Source of the DNA: Solanum dulcamara
Taxonomy: Eukaryota > Streptophyta > Magnoliopsida > Solanales > Solanaceae
NCBI RefSeq assembly: GCF_947179165.1
Contig: NC_077247.1
Coordinates: forward strand, 11,855,501-11,919,500
Direction: 5' to 3'
Length of the DNA stretch: 64,000 nt
In this document: piece by piece, positions 24,540 through 35,982 of the stretch
Layout of the letters: every line of letters starts with the position of its first letter
Numbering within the stretch: position 1 is the stretch's first letter
The notes under the pieces: model-generated
Database searches by the model: none
What the model saw: the letters and a program-made list of their open reading frames with translations, nothing else
What the model was told of the DNA's origin: nothing
Translations under genes and position numbers: made by a program

Positions 24540-24790
24540 GTTCCTCTTAAATTTTTATTCTTATATTGACGTATTCTATATCACTTTTGATACCGTGTAA
24601 CTCCTACCTTAGTGTACTTATATCTTCTAAATTAACAGATCTTTGTAATGTTAGGTTTCTTAGTCTTGTTGATAGGTGATATGTTCCTAATATATCTAAA
24701 TAAGAGCTTAGAGCCTTTTCTATTCTTAATAACTCTTTCTTTAGTTTTATTTCTCTAAATAAATACAAATATCTTATCCTTATTTGTTTA
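24540..24790 (-). pseudogene. Caulimovirid first-frame remnant
   Basis: The minus-strand translation from about 24790 gives a start MTTQSFAKQ-like, then RYLYLFREIKLKKELLRIE, SYLDILGTYHLSTR and NLEDISTLR, a Leu/Lys/Glu-rich helical protein, with stops near 24600 and 24550. Position, just after the primer-site leader, and composition fit the small first product of pararetroviruses, whose role is poorly known. Assignment rests on position more than on motifs. Confidence 0.45.
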
Positions 24791-25017
24791 GCAAAACTCT
24801 ATGTTGTCATAAATCTCTTTTATAAATTATTTCTAGACTTGAGGTGTCCTATTAGTCTATATTCTAGTGCAAATATTATATTTATTAATTTTTCTAATCT
24901 TTGGTTGTCATCTTTAGAGTTATTTAGATAAACTATTTAATTCTTTTTTAATCATTATGTATGCCTTTGTATTTTTAAAGGTCTTCTCATTTAACGTAGG
25001 TAACCCAAAATCTTCTC

Positions 25018-25030
25018 GCTCTGATACCAA
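25018..25030 (-). other. Caulimovirid primer-binding site
   Basis: TTGGTATCAGAGC on the minus strand is a perfect iMet-tRNA primer site. No LTR ends beside it, which fits a pararetrovirus rather than an LTR retrotransposon. The adjoining 25040-25135 holds three copies of AAACAGAGGAT or a variant. Confidence 0.8.
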
Positions 25031-25409
25031 TAAAATAAATAATATTAAAACAGAGGATATTGAGAGTATCAATAAATTTTAAAACAGAGGATGCTAAAAC
25101 ATAGGATAATAAAATAGAGAGTGTGATCAAATATATTAGAAAATCCTACTTAGTACTCCATTTCTCACTAATGTCTGGCCAATCCCAACTAGTTCAAATC
25201 TCTTCAAACAATCTCAAATTTTGAATGTGAGCTTCTCTCGATGTTTCGATCTTTTTGATATGATATTCATTTAAAAAGAATTCATGTTTATGACAAATTA
25301 AATTTTAAAATTTGAGATTTGAAGCTCTTCAATAACATATTGTTCCATTGGCCAAAAATAAAACCTTTACTTTAAATTACTCCCGACTAAGCATACTCCT
25401 TTTATGATA

Positions 25410-25602
25410 CTCCCTCCATTTAAAAATGACCTACTTTTCTTGTTAGTTTGTTTAAAAGAGAATGACCCCTTTTCTTTTTTGGTAATACTTTAATTTTAGC
25501 TTTCCATTTGACATGTTTAAGGCCAAATGATTAAAGGTATTTTGGTACATACGATATAACTTTAATCTAGGACCATAAAATTGAAAAGTCTTCTTTATTT
25601 TC
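25410..25602 (+). mobile_element. CTCCCTCC-ended MITE, one end missing
   Basis: It starts CTCCCTCCATTTAAAAATGACC and continues TTTGGTAATACTTTAATTTTAGC and AAAGTCTTCTTTATTTTC, a body common to short non-autonomous DNA transposons in Solanaceae. The matching terminal repeat (GGAGGGAG) that should follow is absent; from 25603 the sequence is the tail of a P-family retrotransposon. A second TGACC word near the start (25452) reflects the internal repeat of the terminal motif. Confidence 0.72.
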
Positions 25603-25672
25603 TTTATATGAGTCTTCAGGTACTTCTTTACTTTTACTTTCGCAGATGAAAGTCCTTTTTAGTAGTGGATGT
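25603..25672 (+). mobile_element. P-family internal tail before LTR B
   Basis: The last 30 bp (GATGAAAGTCCTTTTTAGTAG, then TGGATGT) match, in inverse orientation, the sequence next to the LTR of element E (63738-63770). This marks B as a 3' LTR of a plus-strand P-family element whose body is lost. Confidence 0.75.
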
Positions 25673-25991
25673 TGTAATGACCCTGTAGGTCATTTATGTG
25701 AAAATGCCTTCTTTTGATCATTTAGAATAATCTTAAAGAGACTCCGAGTCATTTATTACTTCTTGGCACTGACATTTCTCAGTTTTTGGGTTGTTCATTT
25801 GGAATTTCTACTCATTTCTGTGATTTGAAGTTTTTAAAACTTAAATAGTTGACTTCGGTCAAAACATCAGGCAAACATCCTTTGAATTGAATTTTGATGG
25901 TTTCATCATTTCTATAAGGGTCATTTTAGGCTAGTGGCATGGTCGACTTAAATCTCGAGACTTTTGGTGGGAGTTTGTGTCATCAGATGTT
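25673..25991 (+). repeat. LTR B, segment 1 of 3 (outermost layer of the nest)
   Basis: It starts TGTAATGACCCTGTAGGTC and follows the first 320 bp of the P LTR on the opposite strand. It is interrupted at 25991 by solo LTR C. The B sequence resumes at 42957 in the middle of the same family feature (TTTTAGCTTTTAAATTTTTG), so the two pieces join without loss. Confidence 0.88.
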
Positions 25992-26283
25992 TTTCACAAC
26001 TGGATTTCATAGGACATGATGGCATCTGCTAACACCACCACCAAGTAAGCCTAACCCTTGAACCCTTAGCCCAGAACCAGAGGCAATGGGCTATCAGGCT
26101 GAATATGAATAGATAGAGAAGAAAGTAAGGAATAATGAGAAGAAAGAGAAAAAATGAAATAAACACAAAAAACCACCCCAAGACCTGGCATCAGTCGGAA
26201 ATCGATCATCTAAATAAAAATACGAATACAAAGCTTTTTAAAATGCAAAATAAGTACAAATGGTCTTTGAAAGCAAGTAAAGA

Positions 26284-28863
26284 TATCACGACCCAATCCC
26301 GTAGGCTGCGACTAGGGTTCGACCTGGACCCCCGTATATATATCTATCAGTTGTGGTCATATCGAATTATAAATATGCAATGTATATAAATCAAGTGTAG
26401 TCAAACTGGACTACAACAACATGATACGTATATGAGAAACCCCATGGGTCATAACATTTCATACATCTGTAGCCTCTTTCATTTGTATCGTAACATGAAA
26501 GGGCATGTAAGCCGATAAGGATTCCATAACATAACAATACGTACAATATGTCATATAGACCCAGCTTAACCAAACTGACATATACAACCCACATATACAT
26601 CTCTGCAGACCTCTAATAATATTAATGACAATATATAGCGGGACAGGGCCCCCGCTGTACCTCTGAATAACAAAATAATACTACACATCAACGGCCAGTG
26701 CCAAAAACTAGGCTTCGATACAATGGAACCTCTTCTAGCTGAGCTGAGCAGAATCCTAAGATGACGGACTCCAAAATCTGTATTTGTACCTGCGAGCATA
26801 AAATGCAGTTCTCCGAAGAAAGGAGGTCAGTACGACATATATATTGAGTATGTAAAACGTATCATAATACAACTGGAGGTATATCCGAAATAAATAAGCA
26901 GGGGAACAACTTATCAAATTAGAAGCATGTACCTGTACCCTGTGAATTACAAAAGCATGCATGCTCATATCATACCATATAGCCGGTCCTTTTAGGGGTT
27001 CGGTGAATCATATCTATAAAACCATCGTGGCCCCAGTGTCATCACGACCTTATTACAACACATCATCATATATATACATACGTACCCAGCCCTCTAGTGA
27101 GGGGCTCGATGGACAATATAGTGAATTATGCACGATAACGTACCCGGCCTGAAACTTGGTGAAAGAAGGGTTACAGTATACACGAGTAGAGTAGTGAGTA
27201 ACTATATACAATTTAAATCATTATCAGAAACTGGACAAAATAAAAAAGTTAAGGTTTTGTTTGAGGACCCGAGTAACGGTGTAGTCATCTCGAGCGTCCT
27301 CTAAATGCCTTATGGGCTGTCTCAAAAGTAATCTCAGGGACCCTAGACATGTATTAATATAGGGCCAAATCATTTATGGAATCAAAAACACTTAGTCTTG
27401 TATAATCTTTAAGACTTGGAGCCTGTATATTTGGTACCGTTTTAACATATAGAAATTTTTAGGGAAATAGTTCAACTACTATCAGAGGTCGATATTCAAA
27501 AGTAAATAGGAGATGTTAAGAATGGAGTTACTCCGAATCTTACATCATATTTAACTTACAACTAAGACATGCCAGAAAAGAAAAAGAGTAAACTCTATAT
27601 AGTCTGTACTTTCCTTCAGGTGGTCATTATCTCATACCCAGCCCATCTTGGGGCTCGGTGAACAACTATGGCATCATAATCTCATTTTCATACCAAGTAC
27701 ATATCAAGAGAAAGGAAAGATAGTTTCCCATAAACTACTCTTTAGCACGTAGAAGCCTTAACATGCAATGCTCAATTCTTGTAGGGGTGTCAACACCTAA
27801 CTGTAGTTAGGGATTATGAGGTGTACCTGGAGTTCTGGGAATGGAATTATCCCCACATTCCACATACAATTCACTTAAGGCTAAGACTTTCCAAAAGGAA
27901 AGAAAGATAGTTGTACGTACTTATACCAAAACATGCCAAGAGAAAGCTTTACATACCTCATATGAGTTATTCTTTGTCATGTTCGCCTCGTCATCCTTTG
28001 AAACTATTCAACATGGAAGTAATACGAATATAAACCACTCTGGACTTTCTAGCACCTTCAGTTGCACCTTAGTATTCATGGAATCTATTTCCTTGTTCGT
28101 TTCCTCGACTAGTCCTTTAATTAATTAAGGCATTAACAAAAATTGGGCAGCACGTCCCCTATAACGTGCCCTATCCAAATTTCCAATCACACCACCAATA
28201 ACTAAATCCAACCAACAAAAACAACCTTCAACACATATAAAAGAAATTCACACCAACATTACACAATATAAACCCCAAACAACTCACTCAAAACTATCAA
28301 AACGTGAATTCTGGACAGCTTACTGTCTTGCATTTTCGCTTTGTTTCGAAGGGGTAATGGAGGGAAACAGGATTTATGTCCTCCATTAAAGTTATATAAA
28401 TGTGTCTTAGGGTCGCATACAATTTTGAATCACCCCTACATCAATTCTTTACAAAAAGATATGCCCAAAATACCAACAACAGTCCGTGTAAGATTTCCTA
28501 AACCAAAATTTGGGCAGTACCTCCTCTACTTCATCACCCTTTTTCGAGAATATAAAATCAAAAATGGATTTTAAAGGCTAAATTAAATTTATATAACTAT
28601 GAAATACCTTTCCAAAATATATTGAATCACTTGAAACGAAGCTATACACAAGAAGTTATACCAATATTACTAACAACAGTCCCTTCCAACAACGGGTTTG
28701 TTAACTAGTTCTTAACATTTTCTCTCTTTGTTCTTTCAACTTCCTCTCAAGTTCCAAGCTGAAGAATTAATTCCGTAGACATTGTAAGATACATATATAC
28801 ATATCCACATGGTTGAGAAACACCGTAGATAATTAATTTATGGAGAAAAATTGGAGAAGTTAT
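26284..28863 (-). repeat. G1 3' LTR, start deleted
   Basis: It matches 32774-35353 almost base for base, apart from scattered changes, and ends GGGTCGTGATA at 26284. The promoter-containing first ~630 bp (equivalent to 35354-35977) is absent; the junction at about 28863 runs into integrase-side sequence. Confidence 0.9.
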
Positions 28864-29560
28864 AGTTTTCCAATCAGGTGGTAAGCTCAACTTATCGGCA
28901 ACGTTTCCTACCTTATGAGAAACTTGACAAGATCCAATGTGTTTTGGGTTAAGTTTCTTTTTTTTTGGGTGACCCTGTTATGAACATCCAACCATCAATT
29001 TGAATTATGTATGTCGATGGCGATTATCTATATATCATTTCTTTTGACTCTGGGCTTTTAGTCAATAGTTTGCTTAATCATGTCGAGGCCTTTTTAGCTT
29101 AGTCTTTCTAACATCGACCCATCTAATAGTGGACTTACATGTCTTGCTCTTCCAATCTTGTACGGGGCCATTGGGATACTAGAGTAGTAATTATTATTAT
29201 AGGCAACTTGATAAGTGACAAATAATCATCCCAGCTATTTGTGAAGTTAACAACACCAGCTCATGACATTTCTTCTAGAGTTTAAGTGGTATACTTTAGC
29301 CTGGTCATCAGGTTTGAGGGTCAAATAGTGTACGAAGACTTATCTGTCTTCCCAGTTTCTTCACGGACTAATCCTCAGTAGTTAACTGTAACTTGGGCTC
29401 CTTCATCTGGGATAATAGCTATGGGGACTCCATAAGGTCCTACTACACTTTTACCCTATAATTTTACACCTTCTCGTCTTAGTAGGTAGCCTTTGATCGA
29501 AGGAGCAGGGGCTAATATCGTTAATCAACAAGTAACATTCCATCCAGAGTCATCTGGCAT
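28864..29560 (-). pseudogene. G1 integrase remnant
   Basis: The minus-strand translation around 29180-29440 gives VPIAIIPDEGAQVTVNY (second catalytic aspartate region), HYLTLKPDDQAK (relative of HPQTDGQAE) and AYNNNYYSSIPMAPYK. Frames shift between these pieces and stops are frequent. 28864-29180 shows only faint continuation. It is the only coding remnant I recognise in G1 and its sequence is closest to the integrases of K and Q. Confidence 0.72.
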
Positions 29561-29939
29561 TAGAGTGCGAAGTGAGTCTTGTAGCCCTGGTCATATTGTG
29601 GGATTTTCGACCTCGCATATTACTTTCTGTCTTCCATAAATTACATCAACTGGTACCCTTACCTTTTGGGTTTTGCTTTTTTTTCTTCCCTAAGAGTTGG
29701 CTGCAAAGTGGTGTTGATATTCTCTTACCCACTGGCCCGTATAGCCATTATGTGGTTTGCCTCTCATTAACTGGTACTATGTTGAAGAGTTGTGGCATTC
29801 GAGTACGTCGTCAGTTAACAATTAGCTAATCCTTCTTATCTTGCTTAAATCCTTTTAACAATACCCTCAACATAATTTATAATACTCTAGGAACATAATC
29901 TCATGTCGTTTCTCCGCCGCTAGTTCAGATTCTTCTATC
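29561..29939. other. G1 internal stretch, nothing recognised
   Basis: This could be the N-terminal integrase side: a weak HHCC-like pattern is readable on the minus strand. Decay is too strong to support a domain call. Confidence 0.35.
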
Positions 29940-30058
29940 TCACGCGACCACACCCACACTATCGCACTAAATTCCACCATAATTTAGAAGTTAAGCGTGC
30001 TTGGGTGAGAGAAATACTGGTATGGGTGACCTCCTTGGGTAGTCCTTATGTCGCGTTT
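29940..30058 (+). pseudogene. 5S-rRNA-like sequence inside G1
   Basis: About 119 nt align colinearly with plant 5S rRNA, from the ACGCGACCACACC 5' end to a TCGCG 3' end, with one inserted base. By eye, against a consensus recalled from memory, identity is near 80%. The box A region AGTTAAGCGTGCTTGGG is fully conserved and the box C region reads ATGGGTGACCTCCT then TGGGTAGTC. It lies on the plus strand, opposite to G1. There is no run of four or more T just downstream and no clear TATA at -28, so it is probably not transcribed as a 5S gene. It could be a captured 5S copy, a 5S-derived SINE part, or a remnant of a Cassandra-type element. Confidence 0.8.
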
Positions 30059-32758
30059 CATGGAAATCCTTGCAATAATGTGTGGGGCACTCAACTTAGC
30101 CCAAAATTTATCTTAGCATCGACTCACTAGTCTTTATGTGTTGCCTTGCCCTTTCTTCTGTTATCTTGCAACTGATATAGGGGTAGATCTTTAGTTCCAC
30201 TATGACCATGTCCCTTTTTGGTCATTTTGGTTTAAATCCTTCTATTGTATTTACCCCTTTGTGTACGCACCCATTCATTAGGGTTGGCTACTGAGTAGCA
30301 CTAAAGTTTGTTCATGTAGTGCCCTTTGAGCCACTTTGAGTTCTGTCTATCATTAGCTGGCATAGTTTTAAAGGAATTTGACATATAAGCTTGCCAATCC
30401 TATAGTAACCAGCTAGTCCTGTCCTTCTTATTTAAACCATTTCATAATTTTTTCTCACCCCCACTTGTAACCTTCTTGACACATTCTCGTGTCATTCTTT
30501 ATCTTTACGAGAATATGAGAGAGTGCAAGAAATACCTTGTTACACTTCTTTCTATTTCCTTATTTACTCTTTGCTCATCTTATCTCCTACCATAGGAGTC
30601 TTGCTATTCCTTTTCCTTGGTTATTTATCTATCGCAATATCACTTGCGACCAACTCTACAGCCAATATTTGGCTTTTTATCTAGCATGCTGTCATTATCC
30701 TTCGTAGTGTCCCTTGAGTTATTCGATATCCTTTCATTGTTATAATCTTTTGCTTTTATACGCACCCATCTTCTAGTGTTATACCATTCAGGGTCTCATC
30801 AAAACTTGTTAACCCTATCTTACATACCCTTCTAACTTCTATCCAATTACTGGTGGCTTCCATATCTTTCTAGCTTTGTTCAGCAACGGATCTTATTGAA
30901 GTTTAACCATCAATCTCAAGCATGTTGTCATATCAATTGCCTTCATCTTACCCTTGCAGTTCTCTCACTTGCTTCCTCCCTTTAGAGGGTACTTATACCT
31001 TTATCCGCTTATACCTTGCTCTATGTCTCTATGCCCAGTTTCAAATTCATCCAGTCTCCTTCCTCAGTCTACTTGGTACTGTATTATGTCCCCATCTGTC
31101 TGCATTTTTTTGCCAACCTGATTATCCATATACAGAACCTTGGCTAAATTACGAATCATCGAGAACCCTTTTTATACATAGTGCGACACCTCATCTAGTA
31201 ATCTGTACTTGAGTAATGGGACCCATGGAACAACTCGTTCGAGGCTATATTCTACTTGTCTTTATAAAAAAACTTAATATACACTTGTAGCCGTTCTAAA
31301 TTTTCTTTTAACTAGGCAACATTTGTATTCCAGCATTCATTGTCCCGTATTCTCTTGGAGTAGTGGCTTTCCCAACCTATACCCTTTGTTTCTTGAGATG
31401 AATGGAAGCTGCGCCTTTTATTCCTTGGGGTGAATGTAGGTTACACCAATTATTCCTTAAGTTTGTCATCCTCATCCCTTAAGGGTTCCACTATTTTTAG
31501 GGCGATGTTGTGTACCCACTTCATTCCTTTATATCTTAAGCTCCATACTCTTGTTGTGTACTCAATGCAGCTTTTTAACTTAGTTAGCCTCTACCAAGTG
31601 CGCCTTAGTAGCGGTCTCACTTTGTCCCCGTACTGATATACCATACCTTTAAATTCATATTCATATCCAGTTTCTTACATCTCTTTGGGGCGCTTTTATT
31701 AGAATTTCTTTCTCCAATTAGTCGGTGGGAAACTAATAAAATATTATCATAGAACGCTTTTCAACCACCGTTAAAAGAAAACTAGAATCCTTTAAACATC
31801 ACAATACTTGTTAATGTTTGACTTCCCTGGTTCCCTTCCAGGTTAATCCTCAAGTTATGAACAACTTATTCAATTTTTAACTACGAGTTGTGGCTTGGTA
31901 CCTTTGAAGAAAAGTGAACTCAATTGCTGGACATTTTACCCTTTACCCAGAGTTTTTCTTTCCTTTCCTACAGCACAAATACGACTGGAGATACCGTGAT
32001 CTGAACTTTACTGCCCAGATAGGCTTTTGTTTCTCTGAAATAAAACTCTCCTTGTAGGAATGGTGCCCCTTGTCGATGACATGAAGAGTACCTCCTACAG
32101 CTTTAATTAAACACAATAGGGGTACTTGGTATCCACTTCCAGGATATTTTATAAAGCTATGTTTCATTCCTTTTTCTTGTCTTGGGAAAATTTTGCAGAG
32201 TTTCCTCAATATTTCTTACTTATCCCAAATCTGCACGTAGAAAATACCAACAATGCCTCACAGGGCCAACATATATATATATATTCATATTATCTCACAG
32301 CCACATAGGACTTTCAATATCATATCATATCGTAGCCATACAGGGCTTTCAACGTCAACAATAATATAAAAATATTGGACTTACCTCGTATTTCCAGCTT
32401 CAAAATGCATCTGTTGCAGTTCCTGTCTATTTTCCTTTCAGGTTTTAACTTTACATTTCCATAGTACTTCAATACCTTACCCAACGGATATCTTCTATGC
32501 CTTTACTTTACTTACCTACGTGCTTCATAACCTCCCATTTCGTCACTTACTTCCTTCTGTTGATGTCGTCCTTCTATTAAGATCCAAGGTTAGTATAAGG
32601 AATTTTTCTATGACTCGGATCGATAGCACGATCTCAGATGTGAAAGAAAAGTAACATCCTAAGTGTCTTGTAGCCTCCTATTTATAGATGTGGCACGCAA
32701 CACATCGATACACAAGATTCTACTAGACAAGGTCTGCAGACAATCCGAGGATGAACTA
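30059..32758 (-). other. G1 long leader, non-coding
   Basis: About 2.7 kb follows the primer site on the minus strand with no recognisable gag. The first part (32250-32758) holds two related units of about 75 bp built round GGCCCTGTGAGGCATTGTTGG and GCCCTATGTGGCTGTGA-like words. 31680-32290 matches 52700-53200 in the K leader in the same element orientation, so this is a family feature and not random filler. The part from 30059 to 31680 has no match elsewhere in the window. Confidence 0.7.
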
Positions 32759-32769
32759 CTCTAATACCA
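32759..32769 (-). other. G1 primer-binding site
   Basis: TGGTATTAGAG on the minus strand lies 4 bp from the LTR end, one C-to-T change from the iMet-tRNA complement and placed as in K and Q. Confidence 0.82.
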
Positions 32770-32773
32770 CTTT

Positions 32774-35700
32774 TGTCATGACCCAACCCCTAAGCCATGA
32801 TTGGGGTCCGACCTGTACCCCTCGTATACATATCTATCAGCTGTGGTGATATCGAATTATAAACATGCAATGCATATAAATCAAGTTTAGTCAAACCGGA
32901 CTACAACAACATGATACGTATATGAGAACCCCCATGGGTCATAACATTTCATACATTTGTAGCCTCTTTTATTTGTATCATAACATGAAAGGGCATGCAA
33001 GCCGACAAGGCTTCCATAATATAACAACACGTACAATATGTCATATAGACCCAGCTTAACCAAACTGACATATACAACCCACATATACATATCTGCAGAC
33101 CTCTAACAATATTAATGACAATATATAGCGGGACAGGGCCCCCGCCATACCCCTGAATAACAAAACAATACTACACATCAATGGCCAGTGCCAACAACTA
33201 GGCTCCAATACAATGGAACTTCTTCCAGCTGAGCTGAGCGGAATACTAAGCTGATGGACTCCAAAACCTATATTTGTACCTGTGGGCATGAAACGCAGTT
33301 CCTCGAAGAAAGGGGGTCAGTACGATATATGTACTGATTATGTAAAATGTATCATAATACAACTGGAGGTATATCCGAAATAAATAAGCAGGGGAACAAC
33401 TTATTAAATTAGAAGCCTGTACCTGTACCCTGTGAATTACAAAAGCATGCATGCTCATATCATACCATATAGTCGATCCTTTCAGGGGTCCGGTGAATCA
33501 TATCTGTAAAACCATCATGGCCCCAGTGCCATCACGACCTTATTACAATACATCATCATATATATATATACGTACCCAGCCCTCTAGTGAGGGGCTCGAT
33601 GGACAATACAGTGTATTATGCACGATAACGTACCCGGCCCGGGACTTTGTGAAAGAAGGGTTACAGTATACACGAGTAGAGTAGTGAGTAACTATATGCA
33701 ATTTAAATCATTATCAGAAACTCGACAAAATAAGAAAGTTAAGGTTTTGTTTGAGGACCCGAGTAACGGTGTAGTCATCTCGAATGTCCTCTAAATGCCA
33801 TTATGGGTTGTCTGAAAAGTAATCTCGGGGACCCTAGACATGTATTAACATAGGGCCGAAGCATTTATGGAATCAAAAACACTTAGTCTCGTATAGTCTT
33901 TAAGACTTGGAGCCTGTACATTTGGTAACTCTTTAACATATAGAAATTTCCAGGGAAATAGTTCAACTACTATCAGAGGTCGATATTCAAAAGTAAATAG
34001 GAGATGTTAAGAATGGATTTACTCCGGAGCTCACATCATATTTAACTTACAACTAAGACATGCCAGAAAAGAAAAAGAGTAAACTCTATATAGTCTGTAC
34101 TTTCCTTCAGGTGGTCATTATCTCATACCCAGCCCATCTTGGGGCTCGGTGAACAACTATGGCATCATAATCTCATTTTCATACCAAGTACATATCAAGA
34201 GAAAGGAAAGATAGTTTCCCATACACTACTCTTTAGCACGTAGAAGCCTTAACATGCAATGCTCAATTCTTGTAGGGGTGTCAACACCTAACTGTAGTTA
34301 GGGATTATGAGGCGTACCTAGAGTTCTGGGAATGGAATTATCCCCACATTCCACATATAATTCACTTAAGGCTAAGACTTTCCAAAAGGAAAGAAAGATA
34401 GTTGTACGTACTTATGCATAAACATGCCAAGAGAAATCTTTACATACCTCGTATGAGTTACTCTTTGTCATGTTCACCTCGTCATCCTTTGAACCTATTC
34501 AATATGGAATTAATATGAATATCAACCACTCTGTACTTTACAGCACCTTCAGTTGCACCTTAGTATTCATGGAATCTATTTCCTTGTTCGTTTCCTCGAC
34601 AAGTCCTTTAATTAGTTAAGGCATTACAAAAAATTGGGCAGCACCTCCCCTATAACGTGCTTTATCCAAATTTACAATCACACCCCCAATAACTACATCC
34701 AAACAACAACAACAACCTGCAACATATATACAAGCAATACACACCAATATTACACAATACAAACCCCAAACAACTCACTCAAAACTATCAAAATGTGAAT
34801 TCTGGACAGCTTACTGTCCTGCATTTTCGCTTCATTTCGAAGGGCTAATTGAGGGAAACAAGATTTATGTCCACATGAAAGTTATATACATGTGTCTTAG
34901 GGTCGGATACAATTTCGAATCACCCCTACATTAATTCTGTACAAAAAGATATGCCCAAAATACCAACAACAGTCCATGTAAGATTTCCTAAACCAAAATC
35001 TGGGCAGTACCTCCTCTATACTTCATCACCCTTTTTTGAGAATATAAAAGGAAAAATGGATTTTAAAGGCTACATTAAAGTTATAGACCTATGAAATAAA
35101 TTTCCAAAATATATTGAATCACTTGAAACGAAGCTGTACACAAGAAGTTATACCAATATTACTAACAACAGTCCCTTCCAACAATGGGTTTGTTAACTAG
35201 TTCTTAACATTTTCTCTCTTTGTTCTTTCAACTTCCTCTCAAGTTCCAAGTTGAAGAATTAATTCCGTAGACATTGTAATATACATATATACATATCCAC
35301 TTGGTTGAGGAACACCGTAGATAATTAATTCATGGAGGAAAATTAGAGAACTTACCTTGAATCCTTTAAAACGTGGTTGTCTTTCTCTTCTTCCTTTTTC
35401 ACGTTTTTCTCTCTATATTCTTGGCTGATTTTTGGCTAAGAAATGTTGTACTTAGTCATCAACATATATATCTACCTTTTTTGAAGGTGCCATATGGCAA
35501 CCCGTTAGGAGTGACATGTGGCAGCTCCCTAGGATGCCACCTAGGCTCATGCTGCCTATAACATGCCACCATATGGCAGTAGGGTCCACCCCCCCAAGCA
35601 GGTAGCCTTGTCACCTGCTTGCTTCGCTTTTGTAAGTTCGGAAACTAGTTTTGCTCCCTTTCGTAGGATCGTAATCTCACCTCATTTCAAGAGCCTATGT

Positions 35701-35977
35701 AATCCGTGCTTTTCATACTTGGTATATCCTCAAGTAGCCAAGTGTATAGAACTTCTAAGTTTAGTAGCTTACGTAGGTAAATCGAATCCTACGACCCATC
35801 ACTTGGCCTCCAATTCCTTCCGGATTCTTATGACTCTATTTCCAACCTTCTCTATTATGGGGTATCACATTCTTCCTTCCTTAGAGTCGTTTGATAGTGT
35901 CGTAGACTATCCGGCTCACATAGTAACTTCTAAGAAGCTTAAGAGGCATTTCGAGCTCAAAAGTGTGGGATGTAACA
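32774..35977 (-). repeat. G1 5' LTR, complete
   Basis: This 3,204-bp LTR starts TGTTACATCCCACAC at 35977 and ends GGGTCATGACA at 32774 on the minus strand. The U3 part (35480-35660) has GCCACATGGCAG-type words; a TATA-like TATATATATG lies at about 35463-35476. The transcribed part contains repeats of the GAGTCCC/GGGCCGGGTA type seen in K and Q. Confidence 0.9.
35463..35476 (-). promoter_or_regulatory. Probable TATA box of the G1 5' LTR
   Basis: The word GATATATATATGTTGATGAC on the minus strand corresponds in position and context to the TATA words in G2 (38183), K (49212) and Q (54413): just downstream of the ACACGTG-type array and followed by TTAATGAC or TTGATGAC and an AG-rich leader. Confidence 0.55.
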
Positions 35978-35982
35978 AAAGA

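Larger units (their letters stand above)
22780..25409 (-). mobile_element. Endogenous caulimovirid (plant pararetrovirus) fragment, defective
   Basis: On the minus strand the order is an iMet-tRNA primer site (25018-25030), a short leader, a small first frame (about 24540-24790), a Lys/Glu/Ile-rich region likely to be coiled coil (23650-24200), and a movement-protein-like frame (23124-23642). The region is AT-rich and unlike the flanking LTRs. Coat protein, protease and reverse transcriptase are absent. The left end is cut at 22780 by the P LTR; the right end lies between 25031 and 25409 and may be viral intergenic sequence. Genus is uncertain: badnavirus-like, solendovirus-like or an endogenous lineage. 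Confidence 0.7.
26284..35977 (-). mobile_element. Element G1: long-leader gypsy-type element with two LTRs and perfect TSD
   Basis: The element is flanked by AAAGA at 26279-26283 and 35978-35982, a perfect 5-bp TSD in LTR C. On the minus strand it has a 5' LTR 32774-35977, primer site, a 2.7-kb non-coding leader, a 5S-rRNA-like block, a degenerate integrase remnant, and a 3' LTR 26284-28863 lacking its first ~630 bp. Since the TSD is intact, the loss at the integrase/3' LTR junction is an internal deletion after insertion. Gag, protease and RT are not recognisable. LTRs differ by several percent by eye, so it is younger than M1. It is related to G2, K and Q by its LTR. Confidence 0.87.

Noticed and set aside
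29940..30058. Calling the 5S-like block a functional 5S rRNA gene
   Set aside because: Several stem positions differ, no T-run terminator follows and no upstream TATA-like element is seen; it is a single copy inside a retroelement.
29700..30200. Cassandra TRIM element around the 5S-like block
   Set aside because: I could not find paired short LTRs, a primer site or a polypurine tract around it, though strong decay could hide them.
32126..32364. Two overlapping 60-codon plus-strand frames
   Set aside because: They lie antisense in the G1 leader and are not kept in the homologous K leader.
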